Source: Lentinus brumalis | Taxonomy: Eukaryota > Basidiomycota > Agaricomycetes > Polyporales > Polyporaceae | Length of the DNA: 64,000 nucleotides | Reading direction: 5' to 3' | Assembly (NCBI GenBank): GCA_001792895.1 | Contig: MARA01000063.1 | Location: 92,345-156,344 of the forward strand | Shown: one piece after another, positions 21,690 through 32,800 of the stretch | Layout of the letters: every line of letters begins with the position of its first letter | How positions within the stretch are numbered: the first letter of the stretch is position 1 | Translations under genes and position numbers: made by a program | The notes under the pieces: generated by a model | Seen by the model: only the letters and a program-made list of their open reading frames with translations | Told to the model about the DNA's origin: nothing | Database searches by the model: none

Positions 21690-22890
21690 GGCACGCGTCT
21701 CGCAACGCTGGCTCCGAGCACATTGCGTCGGGTCCGATTGTCATTCCGCCTGTCGCTCTCATAGCGGCTGCGACTGCACGCGGGGAAATCCGCGCACAAT
21801 CTAGCCACAGCTACACGCAGAGACGCGGAGACACTCGGGCAACGGTGTTGAGTAGTCCAGGCGGGTGGGTTGTTGAGCACTTTGGTACTGACCGGATCCT
21901 TGAGTGACCATGCAGCGCAGCCGTGACGTTGCCCGCTGCCACCCGTCCCCGAACTCAGCGCACGGACATCGACTGCACGCGGGGCAATCCGCACGCAATC
22001 TAGTCATAGCGGGGCTGAGACAGACGACTCGGCCACGCGAACCATCGCCGCACGCTTGCAAAGTTGAGGATGGTTGGCAGGAGGAAGAAGGGAGTGACGC
22101 TGGCAGACACGTTCTGCACGTCCCGGGTTAATCCGAGGCCACCTCCAACTCCCAGCCCGGCCATGGCCAATCCGCGCCGTGCACTGGAACCACGCTGAGC
22201 CGTGAGCACCCCAGTGGGACGCCAGGCTCCGCCGACTCGACGGCTGCCGCCCCAGATCACCCAAGGCAAGCAGACGTCCTGCACCTCACGGTGCGAGTCG
22301 ACGTGCCACGCAAAGGCGTTGGAGTTCCCTGCGCGCTGCCAGGTAACCCACAGCAGACGCGACTGGGACGCGTCTCGCAACGCTGGCTCCGAGCACATTG
22401 CGCCGGGTCCGACTGTCATTCCGCCAGTCGCTCTCGTAGCGGCTGCGACTGCACGCGGGGAAATCCGCACACAATCTAGCCACAGCTACACGCAGAGATG
22501 GCGGAGACACTCGGGCAGCGGTGTTGAGTCGTCCAGGCGGGTTGTTGAGTACTTTGGTACTGACCGGATCCTTGAGTGACCATGCAGCGCAGCCGTGACG
22601 TTGCCCGCTGCGACCCGTCCCCGAATTCAGCGCCCGGACATCGACTGCACGCGGGGCAATCCGCACGCAATCTAGTCATAGCGGGGCTGAGACGGACGAC
22701 TTGGCCACGCGAACCATCGCCGCACGCTTGCAAAATTGAGGATGGTTGGCAGGAGGAAGAAGGGAGTGACGCTGGCAGACACGTTCTGTACGTCCCGGTT
22801 TGATCCGAGGCCACCCGCAACTCCCACGGGGGGCCATGGCCCGGCCATGGCCCGACCATGGCCCGACCATGGCCCGACCATGGCTCCAGC
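21690..22890 (+). repeat. Subtelomeric repeat, copy B (two partial units)
   Basis: Two partial units of the repeat lie in tandem (about 21690-22140 and 22226-22890). About 630 bp (roughly 21947-22579) appear identical to 38726-39358 in copy C, with a constant offset of 16779 bp. The two reading frames that I compared there translate identically. The copy ends in an 11-bp minisatellite based on CCATGGCCCGA (22832-22886). Confidence 0.9.
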
Positions 22891-23314
22891 ATTCACACTT
22901 GGTTATCGTCCACGCGTGGCTGATTTCCCGGCGGCTGACCCGGTCCCGGTTGAAGCAATTCTGATGCCAGCGCGCGCAACTGCCCCACCTCCCGGACTGT
23001 CCAGACACGGCAGGCAATGGCAACGCCGCGAAGCTGTGATCCCGCGAACCCTTCACGCAGCCGTCTGAAATCAGGGCTGATTATCGGTGTTGGCAGAGAG
23101 CAAGCGGGTCATTCCCGGCTGATCCACTGATTCACTTCGGGCACACCTGGGCGGCGTTCCGCAACGGCGCGGCTTGCCCTCTAACCCCACCCTGCAGCCA
23201 TTCCCCAACTGGGTGCGTAAGTCTTCTGCAAGTCTGATCAATATACCGACCGGGCTACATATACATTGCCAAAAAACCGCGTGCAACTAATGGCCGTCCC
23301 GCTCACATGCGGGT
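22891..23314. other. Repeat flank, no gene
   Basis: Starts with ACTTGGTTATCGTCCACGCG, which also follows the minisatellite in copy D (49140), so the repeat unit extends a little beyond the minisatellite. Nothing else is recognised. Confidence 0.5.
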
Positions 23315-25150
23315 TTATTCACCCCCTTCAACGGAAACCAGCCAAGCACCTTGTTCCACCGACTTCACCGCCGTATGACCGTTCGGCCGCGTGTATGTAC
23401 GGGTGAAGGGGCAGCCTGTCATCTCACATGTGCCATGCAAATCTGCGCCTTGGCCCGCCTTGATCTTGAGGCTCGCGATCGAACCGCATTCCGGACACTG
23501 GAGCGGGAGTTCTTCGCCCCAAGGTCGCACCGTCTTATGGCTCCATCGATACTTGTTGAGCTGCAGTGCCGGCTGGTCCGGCGTCTTCCGCGCGTACAGG
23601 AGCACGGTGGAATGGCGGTTAAGCATGGACGCGCAACTGAGCAACCTCGCGAAGTGGGTGTGGTCAAGGTTGACCCCGTCGATGTAGACGGAGCTCACAA
23701 AACTCATGAAGAACGGCACACTCATGCACGCCTGCAGGGCAGCCGCGCCAAAGCACACCACGCGTTGCACTTGCATGCTTTAGCAGGAAAAGGTCAGCTC
23801 GGCACCGACGCCAACAGAAAACTCCACCACTCACCGCTCAGCCGCAGTCTTCACAACCGTGCGATTCTCTTGGCTCTCCATGAGCGAGCCGCACGACAGC
23901 AAAGCCAGGGTCACGTCGGCCTTCGCTCCGACGTTCCACAGACGTTGAGGTATGACCTGCTGGAACCACTGTCGTGCGCACAGTGGTCAGCACAGTCGCA
24001 GCGGCATGAACGTGATCATACCTGAGTGAGGCCGTCGGACGCCATCCCCGCGCTCCAGAATAGATCACCTGAGGCATCCTCAGAGTGCGTGTAGATAAAA
24101 ACCAGCACCCGCACACGTCGGCCACAGTCGCTGCACAGCTGCCAGTTAGCACAGCGACATCATTCTGGTCGTCAAGCCGACCAACCTGTCAAGGAACTTG
24201 AGTTTTTCGTCCAATGCGTTCCTATACTCTGCCGCGTCGTCCATGTCGTCAAACGCATACGGGGCGTCGATGTATTTGAGGTCTGCGCTGTTGGTTATAA
24301 AGTAGCTCTGCAACATCGCGTACGTGACCATCGCTGGGCTGCCCGCGTCGCTGAGCGAGCTCAGGCGGATATGAACGATGACAATTGGTGCCGTGTTTGT
24401 CCTGGCGTGCATCGCGCGCAAATTCACAGCGTGGACCACCGTAAACGCATCTTCGAAGTAGGGGACCTCCTTGCCGTCGACCATCTTGTACAGGCCCTAC
24501 AGTGTCACAGAATTCGTAAGCCACTATCGCACGACGCTTGTGCTCTGGATCACGGACCTTGTAGCCACGCTCAGCCACGCATGCACCGGTGCCCTTCACC
24601 TTCCGTCGTTCCAGCACTTCGCACGACGTGCATTTGAAAATCAGCGGTTCCAGCTCCTCAGGCGAGAGCTCAGCGATTCGCGGGAAGTGTTTCCTGCAAA
24701 CGATCCGCAGGCATTTGTCGCATTCAATCGCGTCGCCGCCGTTTTGGCAAAGAGCACACCACTAGCACTGCGTCAGTACGCGTCGGCTCGCACCACTGAC
24801 TGACCCTAACCTCATCATGGACCGCTCGGGACAATGCCTGAGGCGGTTTAGGCCCGATGATTCTCAATCTCTTCGCGACGACACCATCCCGCCCCTGCGT
24901 GGTTGTTGATGCTGTACTCGTGCGTCAGCATTGATTCGCTATATTGTTCCAGCACTCACTGCGCTTGTTGCCGGACTTCTCGTCATCCGCCAGTCGGTCA
25001 TCGGCCTCCTTACTGTCCTTTATCCCCGGACCTGCTCTGCGGTCAGCCGTGTCCCCGTTTTCACCAAGTTGCCACTCCCCACTCACGAAGGGACGCCCTC
25101 GGAGCTGGCTCTCCCGTGCTTTTTCTAGCATGCTGTTTCGTTCGAGCCAT
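23315..25150 (-). CDS. Histone H3-tail mimic fused to a PHD-like finger
   Basis: Exons on the - strand: 25150-25087, 25031-24960, 24911-24811, 24761-24186, 24130-24022, 23956-23835 and 23777-23315, about 496 residues. All introns are GT-AG, 48-65 bp, with consistent phases. The ATG at 25150 has A at -3 and G at +4. The product begins MARTKQHARKSTGEPAPR. Counting after Met, 15 of the first 20 residues equal histone H3, including Lys4, Arg8, Lys9, Ser10 and Arg17; Thr6, Gly13, Lys14, Lys18 and Gln19 are changed. After an acidic linker comes a finger C-x2-C-x8-C-x2-C-x4-C-x2-H-x19-C-x2-C (start WCALCQNGGDAIECDKC), close to PHD fingers, which bind the H3 N-terminus. A mixed domain of unknown type follows (RVRVLVFIYTHSED, LALLSCGSL, PFFMSFVSSVYIDG), then a C-terminal CPEC...CEMTGC cluster. 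One frame change near 24499 needs either a 16-nt intron or an indel. There is no histone fold. Confidence 0.75.
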
Positions 25151-26076
25151 TGTTACAAGGCTGCTTGTGGGTGTTGACAAGGCAAAGAGCAAGTCAGGAA
25201 GTGGCGCAGAGGCGGCTGGCGGTGCGAGAAACTCCCACGACATCGCACTGCCCCCTCTGCCGCTCAGGCTTGCCCACGCAGTCGGATTAACACTTTGATA
25301 CGCGGGGATATCGATTTGGATAGCGCGACACGCACGCGAAAGGAAGGAAGCCGCAAGCCCCACCCATTTCTAACATACGATATTTTTGCGGCTATGCTGG
25401 GTCCTCGAGCCGAGCTGATGTACTCCTCCGCGAACTCTTTGCCGCTAATGCTGGCACCCAAAGCCTTCTGTGTCTCCTCTACCTCCTCCTAACCCCGTCC
25501 CCTTGCAAAACAAGGGGTTTTTCTGCACCTTGTGAACGCATTCCACTGGGTCACCCAGCGGCGTCCGTAGAGCCAGCGGAGCCAATCAAGGAGCGGCCCT
25601 GCCGCCCTCCCTGATACGCTTACTCTCTCTCGCTGGTCGTGTCATTGACCATGTTGAATCCGCCGACCACTCGGCAATCAACGTCGTCCATCCGCCCCCT
25701 CGACTTCGTGAGGACCTGGTCCGCTTGCTCACCTCGGGACACAAACTGGAGGTGGAGGCACTCTGTCGCCTACCTCCGGCAGAAGCCGCACAGGACTTCT
25801 ATGCAATACGCGCGTCCCTCTACCCAGCTTGATCGCATACCATACCGCATGACATCGTCGATGCCGTTCCTCCATTTCCTGCTGTCTCCCGACCAGCTTA
25901 CCCCTTTCCTCCCAAAATATGTACACGATGCGTTCGACTTTCTTGCCTTGCTTTACATGTCCGTAACCTACTCCTCCGACTTATCAGCACTCTTAAAGCA
26001 TGTTCTGCGGGCGCGCATAGCGGCCGCGCCCAACGTATCGATACGTTGGGATGGACTGCTGTCCCCGAATAATCAT
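25151..26076. other. Intergenic, with a hairpin
   Basis: Upstream of the H3-tail gene. A 7-bp hairpin with a T run lies at 25500-25523 (CCCCTTG, loop, CAAGGGG, TTTTT). A + strand frame (25639-26277) overlaps the end of the OB-fold gene and lacks motifs, so it is not called. Confidence 0.4.
26029..26050. repeat. Perfect 22-bp palindrome
   Basis: Self-complementary over 22 bp (half-site CCCAACGTATC), placed 27 bp past the stop codon of the - strand OB-fold gene. It could be a dimeric protein site or part of a 3' end. The role is unknown. Confidence 0.85.
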
Positions 26077-27064
26077 CTAAGCAGTCACCGACAACCGTCT
26101 GACCCTCACTGCCTCCGTATTTTGGCGGACTACATCCTCGAAGTTGTCGAGCTGTTCTTGCGTCACCACTTTCGGCAGGTCATATGTAAGCACCTCGCAG
26201 CGATCTGCCCCGTCACCGCCGTATGGGCGCACTTCGCCACACACCAGCACGCGTGTACCGATTCTGCGAGCACATAGTCAGTAAGACATGCGAACAGAGC
26301 ACAGTGGTGACCTTGCGTTATTTTAGCTTGCGCGTATCCAGATGCCGCCCGCCTCTCGTTCCCCCGCACCACATGTCGAATCAGGCAGGCTCCGCTGCTG
26401 TCGCGGATCGTCAGGAATATGACGCTCCCCGCAGATAACATCTTCATGACCCTTCCGGCTAAGAGAACCTTGACAGGTGGGTAAGTACCGCGCCTCAGAA
26501 TCCGCCACACACGCACTCACTCGCCCCAAGTTCGCACCGTCAAGCAACCAACCCAGCTCTCGCCCATTTCCCACTTCACGTGGTCCTTCAATCAATTCAG
26601 CCTCCGTGGACAGGGTTCCGGGTAGCACATAGGCGGCCCTCAGGCCCGCTTCTGCCTTGCCTCTTCGCGTCAACCACAGCGCACGCCAGCCTGTCGAAAG
26701 TACAGCAGACTCACCTCGGGTACCACAGCATATTCACCAAACGATCGCCTCAGCCAAGCAAACTGAGTCTGCCACGACGGGTACTTCTTTTCGTCCACTG
26801 CCCCACGAGGTTCAGTACTGAGCGGCTGCTCATGACCAGCTGCAGTGCTGCTCACCTTTACTCTCTTTGCATCCACACGTCAACCCCGGCCCCACCCGAT
26901 CATCACCCGTCAGCCCCACGTTTCCCGTAGCCTCGGCACCGTACTCGAATCCACCTAACCGGCAACGAGACGGCATATGACACCTGATACGGTCCACATC
27001 AGTTCTCGCACTCACCAACATTCAGGATCAGCTCATTGCCCGCATTCACCGAGTTCTCCGCCAT
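26077..27064 (-). CDS. RPA32/Stn1-like OB-fold protein (paralogue a)
   Basis: ATG at 27064 (MAENSVNAGNELILNVG). Later exons encode PSWQTQFAWLRRSFGEYAVV, a linker, and then, from 26468, an OB-fold-like core: VLLAGRVMKMLSAGSVIFLTI with the strand RDSSGACLIRHVV, and after another intron IGTRVLVCGEVRPYGGDG, CEVLTYDLPKVV and a helix with FEDVVRQNTEAV. The stop is at 26079-26077. The pattern (V-x-x-x-G strand, xSxxxFxI, D-x-S-G turn, then GTxVLVxGxV and a terminal helix) matches RPA32 and Stn1, subunits of the ssDNA- and telomere-binding complexes RPA and CST. Three more members lie at 36-43 kb; in all four an intron sits exactly before the first OB strand. One junction near 26850 would need a 16-nt intron, and the exon joint near 26290 is unresolved. 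The assignment is inferred from the pattern, not proven. Confidence 0.55.
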
Positions 27065-27670
27065 GGTGATGTTGAAGTCGCTTGTCTCGATGGAAGTGGC
27101 GGTTGCGGTCAAGCTGTCACAGTCGCCTAAATCAGCTATCGCGAACCGGGCGCCAGGCAGCCCACTTCATACCGGCATGGAACGGTATGTCTAACCCTTG
27201 GCGAAAGGACCCTATTACAACCTGTATCTCACAGGATCCCAACCCAATGGTTGCAGCCTGCCGGCGACCTGGTACACGCAGTTCAACAACAATTTTTGAT
27301 GTCCATCCCTCTTACGCTCTGAACAGGCGTGCGAAGGCGCCGCCATCTCCGGCGTGATGCGCCCTTTAACCGGCTTTTGCAACTGCCTCCCATCCTCCCT
27401 GCCAGGCTCAGCCGTCTGCATATCGGGATCCAGATAACCCGCTGAAACGAAAGTTTCCCAGCTGCGTGCTATCGGCCCGCATCCGCCACCGACTCACCGC
27501 TCCGTCAGAGACGTCCGCGTCAACCCCGACGGGCTGCATTGCTGCGCAACGCGCAACAGCCACTGAAACTTTGCCGTTGGCCCTGACCTCCCCGCGCCCC
27601 AAGGAATTGCACGAGGTAACTATCGTCTTCGCCCACGCAGCAACCGCCTCGGCACTGATGTCACTCGCAG
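27065..27670. other. Intergenic between divergent genes
   Basis: Lies between the - strand OB-fold gene and the + strand MYND gene. A - strand frame (27710-27408, with EAVAAWAKTIVTSCNSLG) could be an upstream exon of the OB-fold gene but is not supported by a clear splice join. The region probably contains both promoters. Confidence 0.35.
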
Positions 27671-28888
27671 ATGGCGGAGGAACAACGCTGTGGCTACGCG
27701 AACTGTGCATCCCAGAAAAGTGTCGTCAACCTGAAGCGCTGTGCTGGATGTCGACTCATCCGGTACTGCAGCCCTAATTGCCAGAAGGCTCACTGGGAGC
27801 TCCACGTCTTCGATTGTAAAACCGCAAAACCCATCAGCACGGTCTACTACCTTGCGCGCGACGTCAGGCGACACATCGTCCCTGTCCACCACCAGACTCG
27901 CAAAGATTACGGCTTTGACAAGGCGGAGCGCACGCTAGGGTCTCAAGGAGAGATATTGCTGGCCATGTTCTACCTGGGACTCATCGAACACGTCCCGCTG
28001 CCGCGTTTGCGCATGTGGCAGCAGGAGAGTCGCCTCGCGGAGGGCATCTCGGCGGTGTTCGCTGCGTCACCGCTTGCGCAGAAAGCAGGTCCCTACGAGT
28101 GGTACCTAGAGCACCAGTACCTCTTTGACGGCTCCGTGGTCGATCCAGACACGGGCGCCAGCCTACTCGCCCATTCAGTCATCACCGCTCTGCATAACGT
28201 CTGGCCATATGTCGGCGGCGATCCCAGTGACACATACGGAGTGATGTTCGCCAAGTCTCGCCAACTATCTCAACGCCAACAAACCTGTTTGTTCTTCGTC
28301 GCTGTCATACGGTCAGGGAATCCGGGCGTGCCTGCGCCAGACAAGACCACATGCCTCGAGTTCGGCTTCGTCGCCGAACAAGTCCCATACATCAACCTCG
28401 CCATGAAATACGCGGAGCTTCTCAACCGATGCAGTTTCGCGGAGCTGTGTGACGCGTACGCGACCTCCTCCATCGCGGACCTTTTCGCACGCTGCGGGAT
28501 AGTCGAGATCGGCCACAACGCTCTCTTCAAAGACGTTATGTCGGGATCCCCATACGCGTTCAAGCCCATCTGGCACCTGAAATTCTACATTCAGAACAAG
28601 CTCGCCGGGAGCAGCCCATATGAGGTTTCGGGGCCTGCGCCGTGTGTCGTGCGCGATTACGGTTACAACAACTGCAAGACACCGGAGGAGTTCAAACTAC
28701 TGGACGAGTTGTACACGCACCTGTTGGTCAAGTCCGTTGTCGATCCCCTCTCACTCCACGCGGCCTGCGTAGCAGGCCACCTGCTGAATTTCGCAAAGGC
28801 GTTCATGAAATTGTCCCCTTTCACCGCGAAGTATACCCGCCTCTTGAAGAGTGCCTACCCTCCGGCAACCTCGTCCTGCGGCCAGTGA
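27671..28888 (+). CDS. MYND-type zinc-finger protein
   Basis: Intronless, 405 residues, ATG at 27671. Residues 7-49 form a MYND finger: CGYANCASQKSVVNLKRC, AGCRLIRYCSPNCQ and AHWELHVFDC, with the C-x4-C, C-x2-C, C-x3-C and H-x3-C spacing of the family. MYND fingers bind proline-rich peptides and typically recruit partners in chromatin or signalling. The remaining 350 residues are helical and match no domain that I can name; they have no SET-domain motifs (no NHxCxPN), so this is not a SMYD methyltransferase. Stand-alone MYND proteins of this size are very common in agaricomycetes. It is the only long single-exon gene in the window with no sign of decay. It runs in the same direction as the TLH gene about 1 kb downstream. 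Confidence 0.85.
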   Translation: MAEEQRCGYANCASQKSVVNLKRCAGCRLIRYCSPNCQKAHWELHVFDCKTAKPISTVYYLARDVRRHIVPVHHQTRKDYGFDKAERTLGSQGEILLAMFYLGLIEHVPLPRLRMWQQESRLAEGISAVFAASPLAQKAGPYEWYLEHQYLFDGSVVDPDTGASLLAHSVITALHNVWPYVGGDPSDTYGVMFAKSRQLSQRQQTCLFFVAVIRSGNPGVPAPDKTTCLEFGFVAEQVPYINLAMKYAELLNRCSFAELCDAYATSSIADLFARCGIVEIGHNALFKDVMSGSPYAFKPIWHLKFYIQNKLAGSSPYEVSGPAPCVVRDYGYNNCKTPEEFKLLDELYTHLLVKSVVDPLSLHAACVAGHLLNFAKAFMKLSPFTAKYTRLLKSAYPPATSSCGQ

Positions 28889-29886
28889 AGCCTCGCTCCG
28901 CAGTACTTATCGTCGTGTCCATACGCCCATGTGAACTCTATTCTTGCAGCCCATCACGTCGAATTCTCCCAGAGACTCACTGGCCCTGTCGCAGTCCACG
29001 ATCCCCTGTATGCCACAACGCATCTGCACTGAATTGGCAAAAAAAGGACAGGCGGTGTAGCACGCCCGAGCGTTGACTCGGAGGTTCTCTCGAATATAGC
29101 ACGTATCATGCAGCCGTATAGCCGTACTTGAAACATGTACCACCTCGCCATTCGCGGAGACATGCCCAACCCGATTTGCCGCTCAGCATCGCGATCGCAG
29201 ACGCACACGAAGCACTTCCCTTAGTGTCAGCACCATAGTTTGGAAGGCAGTATGTGGTGCTACAGTCTTTTGTTGATGTGCCCAGCCGGGTTTGTTCGTC
29301 CGTCGCTTGTCTAACGCCTACAACATATTGCTTCTGAACACCCGCCGTATACAAGCATCCACCTCGCAACCCGTCAAACAGGCGATGATGTGCTTGGCGC
29401 TGCACCCGCGCAGCTTCCACCCAAGAAGCGCCTGTCATTCCTGCTAGGTGGGGCATTGCCGAGTACTTACCCTGCCTTCTTGCTCGGCCACTCCGGTCAT
29501 CCACTCGTGCCGATGCTCAGAATATATATGGCCGAACGACATTCTACCGACGCCCCCATCCTGCTCTCCTTCATACCACCACCACCGCCTGACCACCAGC
29601 TTCTCCCACGACAGGACCGCAATCATCCACAGTGACTGATACCGCTCTTCATCTTTCAGGCGGCCGTCCACGGACGGCGTAGACTTCGTCCCTGCTGACG
29701 TCCACGCCCATTCACGGTCAACCAACCGCGCACGCATATAGCCACTTCACGCACGCATATAGCCACTCCACCTCATCTTGTGGGCATTCACACTTCTGCA
29801 CAGACTGATGATTGACTCCCGCCCGCAGCGTGCCCTGCTTATTTTGAACGCGCATACAGCCTGAGTCCTCTCGTCCCACCACAAAC
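28889..29886. other. No supportable gene
   Basis: Several short - strand frames (for example 29143-28907, with VGHVSANGEVVHVSSTAIRL in an extended frame) look weakly protein-like but cannot be joined. The last few hundred bp are presumably the TLH promoter. Confidence 0.35.
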
Positions 29887-32800
29887 ATGCCCGGTATGGA
29901 TGCTCCCCTGTGGCGGTACGTTCCGTGTGTCTTCCCGTGCTCCTCCTTCCGACGTACCCCAGTTCCAAGTGCCCACATTGTGGAATCCACCTTGTGCCAG
30001 CCGGTCTCCGCACACACATCGTCGTCGAACACCGCAATGTGGCCAACCCGCCTAAGCTTATTCGGGTGTACGTCAGGCACACCCCTCCGCTCTCCTAGTC
30101 CTGACCGCGCAGCAGCAATTGCCCTCACCCAGGTTGCAGGTCGCGCATGGTACCCGAAAACGTATCCGTCCACATGGAGACGAAACACCCGGACGCTGAC
30201 CAGCCTCCTTCGACGCCTGGGTTTGCACCACCCACCCCGGAAGCAGCGCATGCTGAGATGGCCGACGAACCGCTATCAGACGACGCGTCGAGAGCCGCCC
30301 GCAATCCCTGTGCGCCATCCTCATGCAGCGGGCAACCTCCTCACGCTGCGCCCAGCCTTGGATCCCTTTCCTTGCCGCCCCTCGAGTCGCATCGCGTGTC
30401 CGCCTCTGTGAGCCAACTCCACAGTACGCCCTCCGCCCGCGTGATGCAGACTCCGAGCTTCACGCCCAATGCGACCGTCGCCCGACCACCTTCGCCCATG
30501 GTTGTGGACGAGTTCCCACCACTCGACGACGGCATGCTCGTTGATCCGTTTGTGCTCGACGACAGAGACATCACGCCGCCTCCCGAGGTAGCACAGTCCC
30601 CACCGGGCCCGGAAGTGTCCGTTGACGTCTGTTCTTTGCATATCGCCCGCACCGCAGTGCTGGGCCCGCCGGCATGCTACCCACTTCAAGCGGAGCCGAG
30701 TCCGTCCGAGTGGTTACCCGCGCCAACCGATCCACCCCCTCTCACGCCCGCTACCTCCCACATCCGAGCGCCACACCCCGCGGCTGGCCCTGCACCCCGG
30801 GAACTGTTTCCGGACGAGGACTCGGTGCTTAACGATGTGGCGCTTGCGCCACACGGACTCATCGTGAACAAGAGGCACAGGTTGTTGATTTGCACCAAAT
30901 GCGGCTGCGCTATAGCCCCAAAGCATCTCCCCTCCCACTTCAAAGCTCATCACCGTGGAGACCTCAAGTCCGAAGAGGCACTGTGCATTGCGCAACACGT
31001 GCGGGACATGTACGAGATTCCGGATCAACCGGAGCTTCCGTCCCCGTCACACCAACCCATACCAGCCGTCTACGGCCTCCATGTCACGCCTGAGCCGTAC
31101 GTATTCTGCGCTGGCTGTGCACACGGCTTCAAGAACTTGAAAACGCTACGCCTCCACAAGTGCACAATGGAAGCACCGCCTTCAGCATCCTCAACTCACC
31201 ATTATGCGCAAACATTGTTCAACCACCCTAAATGCTTCATCGCTGTCGCTATACCGGAGGCAAACAATCGCACTCCGCTCTCCTACCGTCTACGGCAGCT
31301 CCTACGGGACGCACGCGACCACTTGTCCGCCCCCCCCGCCGCGACCACGCCCATAACGGCCCCCACACACACGGACGCTGCCATGGCATTCATACGTCAA
31401 GAACAATGGGATAAGGAGGTCTTGGGCCTTAATCCCGTGCAGGTTAGCGAGTGGGTGAGCCTTGACGAGAATCACCCGATACTATCGAAGATGCGTCCGG
31501 TATGCGCGTCGTACCTTGGCAAGATACACGCTTTGCTTCTCTCCGCCCCCGATCCCATCAAGACAGCGCTTGCGCGGTTTAATGAGTGAGTTTCTCTTAC
31601 CAATGACGCATGCGGCATTCCTCGTCTGCAGCACGGACTTCAGACCGCTAACCCCCACCAGGACCGCGCACAACAGTCATTCATTCTACGCCATCAAGTC
31701 CCTGAACGCCTACTCGTGCACTTTAACCAAATTCGTCTCATTCGTCATCCGCGCTCATCTGGACTTGCTAGGCGGACAGCCCGTTCATCTGAGCAGTGAG
31801 CAGCGAGCCGCGTGTGCCAGCCTCGTCACAGCGCTCCAGAGTCACGACGACAGGAGCGAGTCGGAAGACCACCTACAGTCGCTGATGTGGCTGCTAGTAT
31901 CCGCCAAGCGAGGGCAGTACGCTTTGGACATGCATTACACGCCGTTCTTCCACTACAGTATCTATTCCTCGCTGCAACGCAATGGCCAGTTCCACAGGGC
32001 ATCGGTCATTGGCCACAACAATGCCCAGCTCATGTTCGCTGCTCGCGCAGCAGTCTTTTACCACGTCCATCTCATCGGCAAGAGCACCGACGGCGATTTC
32101 TTAGGGTACGCGTTCCACGCCGCCGAGCCATCCAACCTTGCTCACTTGAGAACACAGCGTTTTCCAAAATTATCGGCATCTGGTATCGAACTCCACCGAT
32201 TGCCCGTTTTCCTACCTTGCCGGCGTTGCGGTCAGGACACGGGCGATCCGGGGGAAGGAAGAGTCGCTTCCGATTGTGCAATTTGTTGACAAGGCAGGCA
32301 CCCGCGCCAACGTCTCTGGCTCCGTCCTCGGCCTCACCGACATCGGCACCGGAGTGAAGGACATCCTTGGGGAGTACAGGGACATCGTCGAAGATCGCGC
32401 GCTCTTAGGCAAATTTACCATCGACGATCCCGTCTTCGCCTTCCCCGAAGACCTCAGCGAATGGCAGAACGACGCCACTAATGATGACCCCTTTTACGGG
32501 CTGTTCACAGACATTCGCAACCCGGCCCTTGCACTGCAACATACGCTCTACGACTTATTGACCAGTCACGGGGCGTATTACGGCCGCTTCGTCGTCCCGA
32601 ACAGCACCGATCTCGATGACGCTCTCCAATGGCACATGCATGCCGTGATATCCTTCCTGCGCGCCGCAGAGGATGCCGAAGGCCGGTTGTTCTCGGCTAT
32701 TCATCTGAGTTCCGGCCAGCCAGCTCGAGGCACCGAGTACTTGCCGTTGCACTTGGTAAACGCTACCGCAGGAGCCACGCGCAGCGTCCACCTTCAGTTT

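Noticed and set aside
25061..25363. A histone H3 gene on the - strand
   Set aside because: Only the first about 20 residues match H3. The frame ends soon after and splices to non-histone sequence; no histone-fold residues follow.
25500..25523. Hairpin plus T run as a terminator
   Set aside because: Intrinsic terminators are bacterial; here it is only a small inverted repeat in an intergenic region.
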